The notes under the pieces: model-generated
Database searches by the model: none
Told to the model about the DNA's origin: nothing
What the model saw: the letters and a program-made list of their open reading frames with translations, nothing else
From: RGIG3102 sp045633415
GTDB taxonomy: Bacteria > Bacillota > Clostridia > Oscillospirales > Ruminococcaceae
Assembly: GCA_045633415.1 (NCBI GenBank)
Contig: JAZQYH010000061.1
Coordinates: 1-64,000, forward strand
Direction: 5' to 3'
Length of the DNA: 64,000 nt
Translations under genes and position numbers: made by a program
In this document: piece after piece, positions 53,993-62,235 of the stretch
Position numbering within the stretch: the first letter of the stretch is position 1
Layout: every line of letters starts with the position of its first letter

Positions 53993-55570
53993 TTACTTTT
54001 CATATACTACCCTGTCTCGTAAAATTGTAGCTTCAACTGTGATTTTATTTATATCTATTTTATTGCATAACAGTGGATTTTCACTTAATATTACAAAACT
54101 TGCCTGTTTTCCCTGTTCTATACTGCCTTTGTCAGTCTCTTCTCCATATTGATATGCGGCATTTATAGTTATTGCTTTCAGTGCGTCATACACAGATATC
54201 TTTTCATTTTCATCCAGCTTTATTCCTTTTTGGGTTACTCTGTTTACGGCACACCATACAGTTTGCATCATATCTGGTGGCAGAACAGGGCTATCCTGAT
54301 GAAATGTAGTTATCACACCACAGTTATTGGCGCTGTTAACAGGACATTTTTTCATCGCTCTGTCTCCGAAATTTTCAATGTGAGCGTCTCCCCATTGCCA
54401 AGTATGTGCAACAAAGAAAGAAGCTATCATATTAAGCTGGGCCACTCTTGGCATCTGCTGTTGTACAGCCAACTGGCCATGTATCAACACCGGGCGATAA
54501 TTATTTTTAACACATAGATTTTCATCTGCATTTTCAAAAGCCTGTATAAACTGTTCTGCTGCCGCATCACCATTGCAATGACATAAAAGCTGTTGTTTTT
54601 CATTGATGGATTTTACTATAAAATCATACACAGTTTCATCAGAATATATTGGGTATCCACAGTAATCATCACTGTTTTCATATGGTTTTGTCATCCATGC
54701 TGTTCGTCCTTGTGGTGAGCCATCCAGAAATAGTTTATAACCACCGATTTTCAGATTATTGATATATTTTTTATTATATTCTGTATTGTTTTCCAATATA
54801 AAAGGGCTGTTATTTATATCTACATAACATACCACATCAGCTGTCAGCTTTTTGTCGTCAGAAAGTCTTTGTAGCAATGACCATTCTTTTTCACCTGTAA
54901 AGCCGTCCTGCACAGTTGTAATACCATATCTGAAATATATATTTTCAGCCTGATGTATCAGCTTTACCATATCAGCATAATCTGGTTGTTTTATAACTGT
55001 TGAGTTTTTGGTAAAGGCAGTTTCTTCAAGATATCCATTCAATGAACCATCGGCATAGCGCCCTATCAGTCCACCTTCTGGATTTTCAGTATTATGGTCA
55101 ATACCCATTATTTCCAGCGCTTTGGTATTTGCCACACCCATGTGTCCGCTGGCGTGAGAAATCAATATTGGTATCTCTTTGCTTATTTTATCAAGGTCTG
55201 ATTTTAATGGATGTTTTTTATCTTTAAAAAAGTTGTTGTCATAACCAAAACCTACTATAAACTCGTCCTTTTCTATAGTACCTTTTGCTGATTTGAAATT
55301 ATTTAAAATGTCAATTATTTCATCTATACTTTTTGCCTGAGAAATGTCTGCAATAGCAAGTGTGTTTGCCACTGTTGTAAAATGGCTGTGCCCGTCAATA
55401 AAAGCAGGAAGCATTGTTCTCCCCTTTAAATCAAACATAACATCCGCTTTTGACGCCAGAACCTCATAGTCACCTGTGCATAATATTTTGCCATCTTCTG
55501 TAAGTACAGCCTGTGGCATAGGCTGGTTTGCCATAGTAATAATATCACCATTAAAATACAATGTTTTCAT
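53993..55570 (-). CDS. YtcJ-type amidohydrolase
   Basis: The 525 aa protein opens with a beta-sandwich strand (YFNGDIITM) and has the metal motif AFIDGHSHF (about 57-65). LISHASGHMG, LLCHCNGDAAAEQF, VLIHGQLA and FHQDSPVLPP follow, the pattern of YtcJ/exoenzyme-regulatory amidohydrolases. It probably cleaves an N-substituted amide or formamide; the substrate is unknown. GGAGG precedes the ATG. It appears monocistronic. Confidence 0.88.
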   Translation of the reverse strand: MKTLYFNGDIITMANQPMPQAVLTEDGKILCTGDYEVLASKADVMFDLKGRTMLPAFIDGHSHFTTVANTLAIADISQAKSIDEIIDILNNFKSAKGTIEKDEFIVGFGYDNNFFKDKKHPLKSDLDKISKEIPILISHASGHMGVANTKALEIMGIDHNTENPEGGLIGRYADGSLNGYLEETAFTKNSTVIKQPDYADMVKLIHQAENIYFRYGITTVQDGFTGEKEWSLLQRLSDDKKLTADVVCYVDINNSPFILENNTEYNKKYINNLKIGGYKLFLDGSPQGRTAWMTKPYENSDDYCGYPIYSDETVYDFIVKSINEKQQLLCHCNGDAAAEQFIQAFENADENLCVKNNYRPVLIHGQLAVQQQMPRVAQLNMIASFFVAHTWQWGDAHIENFGDRAMKKCPVNSANNCGVITTFHQDSPVLPPDMMQTVWCAVNRVTQKGIKLDENEKISVYDALKAITINAAYQYGEETDKGSIEQGKQASFVILSENPLLCNKIDINKITVEATILRDRVVYEK

Positions 55571-55633
55571 ATATTGCCTCCATAAGTATTTTTAACTGAT
55601 GAAATATATTTTAATACCAAATTGTGATAAAAA

Positions 55634-55661
55634 ATAAAAAACCGGCATAAAAGCCGGTTTT
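55634..55661 (-). terminator. Terminator of trxA
   Basis: On the minus strand, AAAACCGGC pairs with GCCGGTTTT around a six-base loop, followed by TTTATTTTTT. Confidence 0.88.
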
Positions 55662-55673
55662 AAATCTTGGTAA

Positions 55674-55982
55674 TTAACCTTTGATAAAGCTGAGCAGTCT
55701 AGCTTTTGGCTGGAAGCCAACTGTACGTCTAACTTCTTCGCCTTTTTCAAAGAGGATAAGTGTAGGAATGCTCATAACGCTGTATTTCATAGCAACATCC
55801 TGTGCTTTGTCTACGTCCAGTTTAGCTACTACAACTTCGCCTTCCAGTTCTTCAGCCAGTTCTTCGATAACTGGTGCCAGCATTTTACATGGACCACACC
55901 ATGTTGCCCAGAAGTCAACCAGAACAGGTTTTTCGCCATTGATGATTTCGTTGAAGTTTTCGTTTGTGAGTGCAATTGCCAT
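55674..55982 (-). CDS. trxA: Thioredoxin
   Basis: The 102 aa protein has the active site FWATWCGPCKM (C31, C34) and the conserved cis-proline segment MSIPTLILF. It is a full-length thioredoxin that reduces disulfides in cytoplasmic proteins. No thioredoxin reductase is adjacent. The gene lies 90 bases downstream of a Crp/Fnr-type regulator in the same direction. AGGAGA precedes the ATG. Confidence 0.97.
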   Translation of the reverse strand: MAIALTNENFNEIINGEKPVLVDFWATWCGPCKMLAPVIEELAEELEGEVVVAKLDVDKAQDVAMKYSVMSIPTLILFEKGEEVRRTVGFQPKARLLSFIKG

Positions 55983-56073
55983 AATTTTTCTCCTTTATTT
56001 ATGTCTTTTATTTTCTATGTCTATAATATACCACAGTTTCTTAAAATATACTGTGATTAAATCACCTGTTTTA

Positions 56074-56745
56074 TTACAGTCTTTCCATCAATTTCTTTTT
56101 ATCAACTATTTCTATTTCTTTTCTGGAAACCTGTACAATACCATCTTTTTCAAAATATTTAAGCATTCTGGAAACAACTTCCCTTGCACTGCCCAGATAC
56201 TTTGCGATTTCCATATGTGAATAACGAATTATCGGACCATTTTTAATCAGTTCTTCATATAAGAAAATGGCCAAACGTTTGTCAAAGCTGAAAAACAAAA
56301 TCTGTTGCATTGTCCACATTACATCAGAAAAACGTATAGCTTTCATTTTATTGGAAAAGTTTTCTACATATATATTGTTGTTCATTAATTTTGCAAATGC
56401 AAAAGCATTGAATACAACAACCTCTGTCAAATCTTCAGAATCCACATATACATCAAATGTAATTTCAGACAATACACATGAAGCGGATAATATACATACC
56501 TCGCCAGGATTTACACGATAGAGAGTTACTTCTTTTCCCTCTTCGCTCATAATGTATACTCTGAGACAGCCTTTTTTTACAAAGAGGACGCCGACACACC
56601 GCAGGTCTGCACTATGCACATTCTGACCTGGGTGATAACTCATCACTTCACTGTTCTGGCATACAAAATCCTTTTCTGCATCATTGAGATGTGCCCAGAA
56701 ATCAGGATATTGCGATAAAAACTCCATTTTCTGTTTATTATCCAT
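56074..56745 (-). CDS. Crp/Fnr-family transcription regulator
   Basis: The 223 aa protein has an N-terminal cyclic-nucleotide-binding-like domain (about 20-140: LRVYIMSEEGKEVTLYRVNPGEVCILSASCVLS, positions 62-94) and a C-terminal winged helix (YSHMEIAKYLGSAREVVSRML). A cysteine in the sensory domain (SASCVLS) is typical of Crp-like regulators in clostridia that sense redox or metabolites rather than cAMP. GAGAGGAGA precedes the ATG at 56745. Its neighbour trxA is a plausible target. Confidence 0.9.
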   Translation of the reverse strand: MDNKQKMEFLSQYPDFWAHLNDAEKDFVCQNSEVMSYHPGQNVHSADLRCVGVLFVKKGCLRVYIMSEEGKEVTLYRVNPGEVCILSASCVLSEITFDVYVDSEDLTEVVVFNAFAFAKLMNNNIYVENFSNKMKAIRFSDVMWTMQQILFFSFDKRLAIFLYEELIKNGPIIRYSHMEIAKYLGSAREVVSRMLKYFEKDGIVQVSRKEIEIVDKKKLMERL

Positions 56746-56867
56746 ACATTCTCCTCTCTGTACTGATGTCATCCATTATTTATACTATATCATTTATGAT
56801 GTTATTTTTCAATCTGCAAATTATGAACACAATTGGTCAGACTTATGTTTTAATGTTCGTAAAATAT

Positions 56868-57431
56868 TTAAACTATTTTCATTGCTCTGGATTTTTCACA
56901 CAATGGATGGCTTTTTAAAACAGGAAGAACAGCTTTTTTCATAGCTATATAATCTTTACCATAATAATATAAAGCTGTTTCCTCTGGGCCCTCCCAATGG
57001 CTTAATCTTTGTGCAAGACCTTCAAGCTTTTTATCCAGTTCTTTAATAAGCTGGTTTATATCATTATTTTTATAGACTTCTTCAGATAACTCAGTACCAT
57101 TGAGATATATTGCCATACCATATGCACTGCCAATTTCTGTGGTTTCACCATCTATAATAAGTTTGCTCCCTTTTGGAATAATATCAATTCTTTTCAGCAG
57201 TGAAATAAATGGAGTCAACTTATTTTTATAGATAGTCATATCTATGTCACATTTTTCTGCTTCACCTGACGGCATCAGTAATGTTCCGCCACCATTTATT
57301 TCGCCTATGCCAAATCTGGAAAACATATCCTCAAACATATCTTCAAAAATTTCACCTCTATGTAAAGGCTGTAATCTGGCATTAAGTTCTAATATAACAT
57401 TTACTGTATCTTTTTCTTCGATATATCTCAT
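56868..57431 (-). CDS. Unrecognised conserved-looking protein
   Basis: I do not recognise this 187 aa protein. It starts MRYIEEKDTVNVILELNARL and has a glycine-rich GGGTLLMPSGEAEKCDIDM segment (about 50-68). A C-terminal helical part includes LAQRLSHWEGPEETALYYYG and ends LKSHPLCEKSRAMKIV. It has no signal peptide or membrane segment. The start at 57431 has AAAGGG at 9 bases; an upstream ATG at 57449 has no site. A TATAAT box lies close upstream on the minus strand. Its transcript direction matches the Crp and trxA genes. Confidence 0.65.
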   Translation of the reverse strand: MRYIEEKDTVNVILELNARLQPLHRGEIFEDMFEDMFSRFGIGEINGGGTLLMPSGEAEKCDIDMTIYKNKLTPFISLLKRIDIIPKGSKLIIDGETTEIGSAYGMAIYLNGTELSEEVYKNNDINQLIKELDKKLEGLAQRLSHWEGPEETALYYYGKDYIAMKKAVLPVLKSHPLCEKSRAMKIV

Positions 57432-57492
57432 ATATGAAAGCCCTTTCATTTTGTTTTAATATATTATAACACATCGTATAAAGTTTTCACAC

Positions 57493-57520
57493 AAAAACGG
57501 CAGGATGAAACCTGCCGTTT
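57493..57520 (-). terminator. Terminator of the M20 peptidase gene
   Basis: On the minus strand, AAACGGCAGG pairs with CCTGCCGTTT around a six-base loop, followed by TTTGTG. Confidence 0.85.
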
Positions 57521-57530
57521 AAATCATAAA

Positions 57531-58703
57531 TTATTTGTTGAGGTAGTTGATTGCGTACTGTGCATACAGTGCACTGCCCATTTCAAATGCATCTTCATCA
57601 ACGTTAAAGTTTGGATGATGATGTGGGAAGTTTGTTTCTGGTTTGTTTACATTATGTGCGCCAAGGTTTGCAAGACATCCGCCTTCTGGAGCAACTTCAA
57701 AGTATTCGCCAGCATCTTCGCCGCCCATTGTGATAGGTGTTTCAGCGTATGCTTTATCACCAAACAGCTGTTTAACTGTAGCTTCACATACTTCAACGCT
57801 GTTTGCTGTGTTAACAGTTGGAGCAACCAGTCTGAAATATTCCAGTTCTGCTGTTGCACGGTAAGCTTCAGCAACTGATTTGGAAATTCTGCCGAGAGCT
57901 TCTTCAAGGTAATTTCTTACGTCAGCAGACAGACAACGTGTTGTACCTTCGATAACTGCTTCGTTAGCGATGATATTCCAGCGGGAACCACCATTGATTG
58001 TACCACATGTAACAACTGCTGGTACGATAGGGTTCATTTCACGGCTTACGATTTCCTGCAGAGCAACAACAATTTTAGAAGCTACATAAACAGCGTCTAC
58101 ACATTCGTGTGGAGCAGCACCGTGACCACCTTTACCTGTAACTTTAATAACAAATTTGTCTGCTGATGCCATTCTGCCGCCTGCACCAGAAGCGATAGTG
58201 CCGATTTCTGTGCCGGAAGCAATATGGATAGCAAACACATTGTCAACGCCTTCCATACAGCCGTCAGCGATCATGCCACGTGCGCCGATACCAACTTCTT
58301 CAGCTGGCTGGAAGAACAGTTTAACTGTGCCATTGATTTCGTCTTTCATTTCATTGAGGATTTTTGCTGCGCCAAGAAGCATAGCTGCATGTGTATCATG
58401 ACCACAAGCATGGTTCATACCTGGAACTTCTGATGCATAGTCACAGCCTGTTCTGTCGTCCAGTGTCAGTGCATCGATGTCAGCACGCAGAGCAACAGTT
58501 TTACCTGGGTTGTTGCCTTTGATTGTAGCAACTGTACCTGTTACAAACTTTACTTCGTAAGGAATGCCCATTTTATCCAGTTCACCACGGATAAGTTCTG
58601 CTGTTTTAAATTCCTGTGTGCCTGGTTCTGGATGTCTGTGGATTGCACGTCTCATTTCGATAACGTAATCTTTGTACTTTTTAGAAAGTTCTAATGTTTT
58701 CAT
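57531..58703 (-). CDS. M20-family amidohydrolase (indole-acetyl/hippurate hydrolase type)
   Basis: The 390 aa protein has the M20D pattern: MNHACGHDTHAAMLLGAAKIL (H and D metal ligands, cysteine ligand), FFQPAEEVGIGARGMI with the catalytic glutamates, a dimerisation domain GKGGHGAAPHECVDAV, and a final FPHHHPNFNVDEDAFEMG. These enzymes hydrolyse N-acyl amino acids, hippurate or similar amides. The substrate is unassigned. It has a good promoter and its own terminator. Confidence 0.93.
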   Translation of the reverse strand: MKTLELSKKYKDYVIEMRRAIHRHPEPGTQEFKTAELIRGELDKMGIPYEVKFVTGTVATIKGNNPGKTVALRADIDALTLDDRTGCDYASEVPGMNHACGHDTHAAMLLGAAKILNEMKDEINGTVKLFFQPAEEVGIGARGMIADGCMEGVDNVFAIHIASGTEIGTIASGAGGRMASADKFVIKVTGKGGHGAAPHECVDAVYVASKIVVALQEIVSREMNPIVPAVVTCGTINGGSRWNIIANEAVIEGTTRCLSADVRNYLEEALGRISKSVAEAYRATAELEYFRLVAPTVNTANSVEVCEATVKQLFGDKAYAETPITMGGEDAGEYFEVAPEGGCLANLGAHNVNKPETNFPHHHPNFNVDEDAFEMGSALYAQYAINYLNK

Positions 58704-58747
58704 ATTCTCTCTCCTTTATATGATATAACGTCAAATAAGATAAATAT

Positions 58748-58776
58748 ATATTATCACTTTATTTTAACTTTTGCAA
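58748..58776 (-). promoter_or_regulatory. Promoter of the M20 peptidase gene
   Basis: On the minus strand, TTGCAA (58776-58771), a 17-base spacer and TAATAT (58753-58748). Confidence 0.65.
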
Positions 58777-58880
58777 GACATTTGTTCTTCTAGCAAATAC
58801 AATATTTATATTCTTTCTCTTTTCTTAAGATAATAAATATGGTATCATATTAAATATTAAAAATAGAAAGAGATTAATAG

Positions 58881-60203
58881 ATGTCTATAACTGTTGAAAT
58901 ACAACCTTTGAATATTGATGATAAACTGCTGTCTGTACCGGAAATCGCAAAACTGCTGAAACTGGAATACGGGTACAGTGACAATAACTATTGTCTTGTA
59001 AAAAATAAAACTGGCAGTTTTTCAATTTTATACGATAAAAACCGAGTAGGCAGAGGGTTTGATGTATGGTATGAAAATAACAACCTTTGCCTCAGGCTGC
59101 CGCTGCCTACAACTGTACACGACATAGAAATGTTTTATAGTTCTGTAGAAAAACTTTGTTCACATATGAACGTGTACTTTTATAAAAACAATGGAAAAGT
59201 GATGGGTATAAATGAGGTATATTCCACCATTGATAAAGATATTGAAGCCAGCTTTATGGCAATAAACAAAATCAAAGAAACCATAGACAGTGGACTACAC
59301 AATCATATGATAATATTTGGTGCCTTATCCCCTGTTTTTATAGGCGAGGAAGAAGTATATATGATGGGTGAAGATTTATATGGCTTTGACGATGTTTTAC
59401 ACAATGTACAAACATCACAGACATATTATTGCAACCCAAGATTTTTTGAAATGGCAGATAAAAAACTGCGCGGAATATACTTTATACGTGAAGGTGTAAA
59501 AACAACAATTCCAATCAAAGCTGAATATCCATATCAGAAAGTAGAAAACCTTGACTGTTATCTGGCACAGCTTCCTGATGAAAACTATATTCCTTATGAT
59601 GTTTTCAAGGATAATATCCGCTATGCTGAATATTATGATGCAGGACATATAACAATCAACCTGAACAGCAAGGATATAGCAGAACTGGTAGAAAACTATG
59701 CGGTGGATATTCTGACAAAGAAACCTGTAAAAGGTTATTACTGGGGAGATTTGCTTGATTCTGGCTACAGCCACAGTTCAAAAATACAAAAATTAAGACT
59801 GCCTGTACAGGAAGTAAACAGTGTAAACCACATGGCTGTTTTTTTAAGATGGGCAAAAGAAAATAATCTTTTGTCTGCACCTTTGCTGGAAACCTGCCCA
59901 CATCTTATGCAGGATGCACCAGATTATAGAAAAATTATAATATCCCATAAATCTTTCAGAAATATGTTGCGAACCAATCATTTCAGTGATAAAGCCAGAG
60001 AGTTTGTAAAAACTTTTTATCGCTTCAGTGCCGGCGGTTACCCTGCCTGTGTAGATAAATACACTGAAAAATATTTTGGCACACAGCAATATAACAGCGA
60101 AGAATTCCAAGACGAGGCTTATCTGTTTATGCCATATGATGACAATTATTACAAAAATCTGTCCGCATATATAGACAGAGCCTGGAAAAGATTCAATAAC
60201 TAG
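58881..60203 (+). CDS. Two-domain protein: DUF4299-like N-terminus, DUF7832-like C-terminus
   Basis: The 440 aa soluble protein seems to have two parts. The N-terminal half (about 1-200) recalls the DUF4299 family of unknown function. The C-terminal part (about 300-437) has YYWGDLLDSGYS, then VNSVNHMAVFLRWAKENNLL, ACVDKYTEKYFG and FQDEAYLFMPYDDNYY. That pattern resembles DUF7832-type domains found in immunity-like proteins. Both calls are from memory and low in certainty. It is monocistronic, with a weak ribosome site and a good terminator. No toxin gene is adjacent. Confidence 0.5.
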   Translation: MSITVEIQPLNIDDKLLSVPEIAKLLKLEYGYSDNNYCLVKNKTGSFSILYDKNRVGRGFDVWYENNNLCLRLPLPTTVHDIEMFYSSVEKLCSHMNVYFYKNNGKVMGINEVYSTIDKDIEASFMAINKIKETIDSGLHNHMIIFGALSPVFIGEEEVYMMGEDLYGFDDVLHNVQTSQTYYCNPRFFEMADKKLRGIYFIREGVKTTIPIKAEYPYQKVENLDCYLAQLPDENYIPYDVFKDNIRYAEYYDAGHITINLNSKDIAELVENYAVDILTKKPVKGYYWGDLLDSGYSHSSKIQKLRLPVQEVNSVNHMAVFLRWAKENNLLSAPLLETCPHLMQDAPDYRKIIISHKSFRNMLRTNHFSDKAREFVKTFYRFSAGGYPACVDKYTEKYFGTQQYNSEEFQDEAYLFMPYDDNYYKNLSAYIDRAWKRFNN

Positions 60204-60232
60204 AAAAAGCTCCCGTATTCGGGAGCTTTTTT
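60204..60232 (+). terminator. Terminator of the two-domain gene
   Basis: AAAAAGCTCCCG pairs with CGGGAGCTTTTT around a short loop and is followed by Ts. Confidence 0.9.
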
Positions 60233-60233
60233 A

Positions 60234-60272
60234 TTAAAAAAGAAAACCAGTCAAGATTACTCTTAACTGGTT
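60234..60272 (-). terminator. Terminator of tRNA-Leu
   Basis: On the minus strand, AACCAGTTAAGA pairs with TCTTGACTGGTT (one mismatch) and is followed by TTCTTTTTT. Confidence 0.85.
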
Positions 60273-60275
60273 ATC

Positions 60276-60363
60276 TGGTGCCGCTGACCGGGGTCGAACC
60301 GGTACGCCTTTTAGGGGCGAGGGATTTTAAGTCCCTTGTGTCTGCCTATTCCACCACAGCGGC
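60276..60363 (-). tRNA. tRNA-Leu (UAA)
   Basis: On the minus strand the gene runs GCCGCTG... to an encoded CCA (60278-60276). Acceptor GCCGCTG pairs with CAGCGGC. The anticodon loop CTTAAAA holds UAA at 60329-60327. A long variable arm marks a class II tRNA. The T loop is GGTTCGACCCC. Confidence 0.96.
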
Positions 60364-60382
60364 TAAATTATTATGCTATAAT

Positions 60383-60411
60383 AGTTTACAACAAAACAGT
60401 CTCAATGTCAA
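60383..60411 (-). promoter_or_regulatory. tRNA-Leu promoter
   Basis: On the minus strand, a perfect TTGACA (60411-60406), a 17-base spacer and TAAACT (60388-60383). The -35 box lies within the hairpin CAGTCTC...GAGACTG (about 60397-60432) that probably ends the TRIC-type gene. Confidence 0.6.
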
Positions 60412-60453
60412 TAAGTTTTTAACATCGAGACTGGTTATTATACATACTGAAAA

Positions 60454-61098
60454 TTAATCAACAAGGATTTTTTCAACCATTGGAAGGTTCTTTTTGTTTA
60501 CGATAGCCCACTCTCTGATTGCGAAAATAACAACAAGTGCTACTACACAAGCTGGAACTTCACCAATCATAGGTGGAAGATAGTAGTACAGAATAGCGCC
60601 TGGGATTGTTGCTGTAGCATAGATTTCTTTGGAAAGAATGAGTGGTGTTCTGTTAACCATAATATCACGGAGAAGACCGCCGCCTACTGCAGAAAGTGCA
60701 CCACAGAAACAAACGAGGAATGCATTGTCGCCAAAGCCCTGACCCTGTGCAACCTGCATACCTACAACTGTAAAGATAGCAAGACCAACAGCATCCAGAG
60801 TATCGATTACAAACATAATTGTTTTTCTTTTTTCATGCTGCATAAGTGGTTTGTAAATAGCGATTGTGATAAAAGCTACAACAGCCGCCATAGCAACATA
60901 GGTTGGGTTTTTGAACAGGTTTGCTGGTGTGTTGTCGATAATAACGTCACGGGTCATACCGCCGCCACAAGCTGTACAACAAGCCATAAGCATGATACCC
61001 AGCCAGTCAAGGTCCTGATTAATAGCTACATAAGCACCGGAAAAAGCAAAAGTAACAGTGCCGATTACTTCAAGTATAAAAACTACATTTGGATCCAT
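60454..61098 (-). CDS. TRIC-type (UPF0126) cation channel protein
   Basis: The 214 aa protein has seven hydrophobic segments arranged as an internal repeat, each with a glycine-rich motif: CCTACGGGMTRDVIIDNTP (about 39-57) and ALSAVGGGLLRDIMVNRTP (about 134-152). This is the UPF0126 family, bacterial homologues of trimeric intracellular cation channels. The physiological role is unknown. GTGAGGA precedes the ATG. It lies divergent to nucleoside hydrolase pair B. Confidence 0.92.
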   Translation of the reverse strand: MDPNVVFILEVIGTVTFAFSGAYVAINQDLDWLGIMLMACCTACGGGMTRDVIIDNTPANLFKNPTYVAMAAVVAFITIAIYKPLMQHEKRKTIMFVIDTLDAVGLAIFTVVGMQVAQGQGFGDNAFLVCFCGALSAVGGGLLRDIMVNRTPLILSKEIYATATIPGAILYYYLPPMIGEVPACVVALVVIFAIREWAIVNKKNLPMVEKILVD

Positions 61099-61276
61099 AT
61101 TGTCCTCACTTTATTAATAAAAAATGTTAATTAAATATCTTTTTAATACTAACATTTTATATACTTATAGTCAATATTTTACATATTCTTTAAACATAAA
61201 AATAATTTAAACCTATAATAAAAAGTATTTATTTTACATCTATCATATGATATTATAATTATAATATAGAATAAAT

Positions 61277-62224
61277 TTGGAGGATACTATGAAAAAAACA
61301 CCTGTTATCATCGACGTTGACACTGGTATAGATGATGCTGTTGCTTTGGTAATTGCCCTGCAGGCCAAAGAACTGGATATCAAAGGTATCACAACAGTAG
61401 CTGGCAACCAGACAATAGAAAAAACAACAAGAAATACACTTGATGTTGTTGAATATTTCGGACGCAGTGACATCCCTGTTGCTATGGGTGCAAAAGGTCC
61501 ACTGGTAAGAGAACAGATTATTGCAGCATATGCACATGGTGAATCTGGTCTTGGTACTGCAGTACTCCCTACTGCCAAAAATCCACCACATGAACTGGAT
61601 GCAGTAGACTTTATCAAAAAAGTGCTGGAAGAAAGCGAAGAAGCAATTACACTTGTACCAACTGGTCCACTGACAAACATTGCTGTTCTGCTGAAAGCAT
61701 ATCCTCATGTAAAATCCAAAATCAAAGAAATTGTTCTGATGGGTGGCGGTGCTTTTCAGGGTAACTCCAATGCAACTGCAGAATTTAACATCTATGCTGA
61801 CCCAGAAGCCGCTCTTATCGTATTTAACAGCGGTGTAAAGCTGGTAATGTGCGGTCTTGATGTAACAATGAAAGCTATTGTAACACCTGAAGATGTAGAA
61901 ACAATCAAAGCAATTGGCAATAAAGCTGGTGATTTTGTAGCAGAAGCATTCAATTTCTATATGGCAATGTACCGTAAAAACGCTAACTTCACAGGTTGCG
62001 CTGTACACGATGCTGTAACAATTACATACCTTATCAACCCAGAACTTATAAAAACAAGACAAGGTATCGCAACTGTGGATATTGATGGTAAAGACAGCTA
62101 TGCGGCTACTATCTGTGATTTCCGTCCTTGGAGAGACAAAGAAAAAGACAATGCTCTTGTGGGTGTGGATATTGACAGAGAAGCATTTGTTCAGCTTATT
62201 CTTGACGCTTGCAAAAACTATTAA
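61277..62224 (+). CDS. Nucleoside hydrolase (pair B, first gene)
   Basis: The 315 aa start follows the ATG at 61289; the first codons read MKKTPVIIDVDTGIDDAVALV if that inner ATG is used, and it has the site TTGGAGGA. The rest has GPLTNIAVLLKAY, VLMGGGAFQGN, NIYADPEAAL and CAVHDAVTITYLI with the usual histidine. The frame is also open from 61277, but the ribosome site GGAGG (61279-61283) favours 61289. Calcium ligands are intact. It is followed after 11 bases by a paralogue. Confidence 0.93.
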   Translation: MEDTMKKTPVIIDVDTGIDDAVALVIALQAKELDIKGITTVAGNQTIEKTTRNTLDVVEYFGRSDIPVAMGAKGPLVREQIIAAYAHGESGLGTAVLPTAKNPPHELDAVDFIKKVLEESEEAITLVPTGPLTNIAVLLKAYPHVKSKIKEIVLMGGGAFQGNSNATAEFNIYADPEAALIVFNSGVKLVMCGLDVTMKAIVTPEDVETIKAIGNKAGDFVAEAFNFYMAMYRKNANFTGCAVHDAVTITYLINPELIKTRQGIATVDIDGKDSYAATICDFRPWRDKEKDNALVGVDIDREAFVQLILDACKNY

Positions 62225-62235
62225 GGAGGCCAATT

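Noticed and set aside
50075..57486. A shared 13-base stretch ATCGTATAAAGTT near 50075 and 57474
   Set aside because: It is AT-rich, lies in opposite contexts and has only two copies; not enough for a repeat family.
61250..61267. A perfect 18-bp palindrome upstream of pair B
   Set aside because: It consists only of A and T in an AT-rich promoter, so chance is likely.
61259..62233. A 324-codon open frame on the minus strand opposite the pair B nucleoside hydrolase
   Set aside because: It is rich in Cys, Phe and Tyr, the mirror of a real gene's codons, and has no ribosome site or family features.
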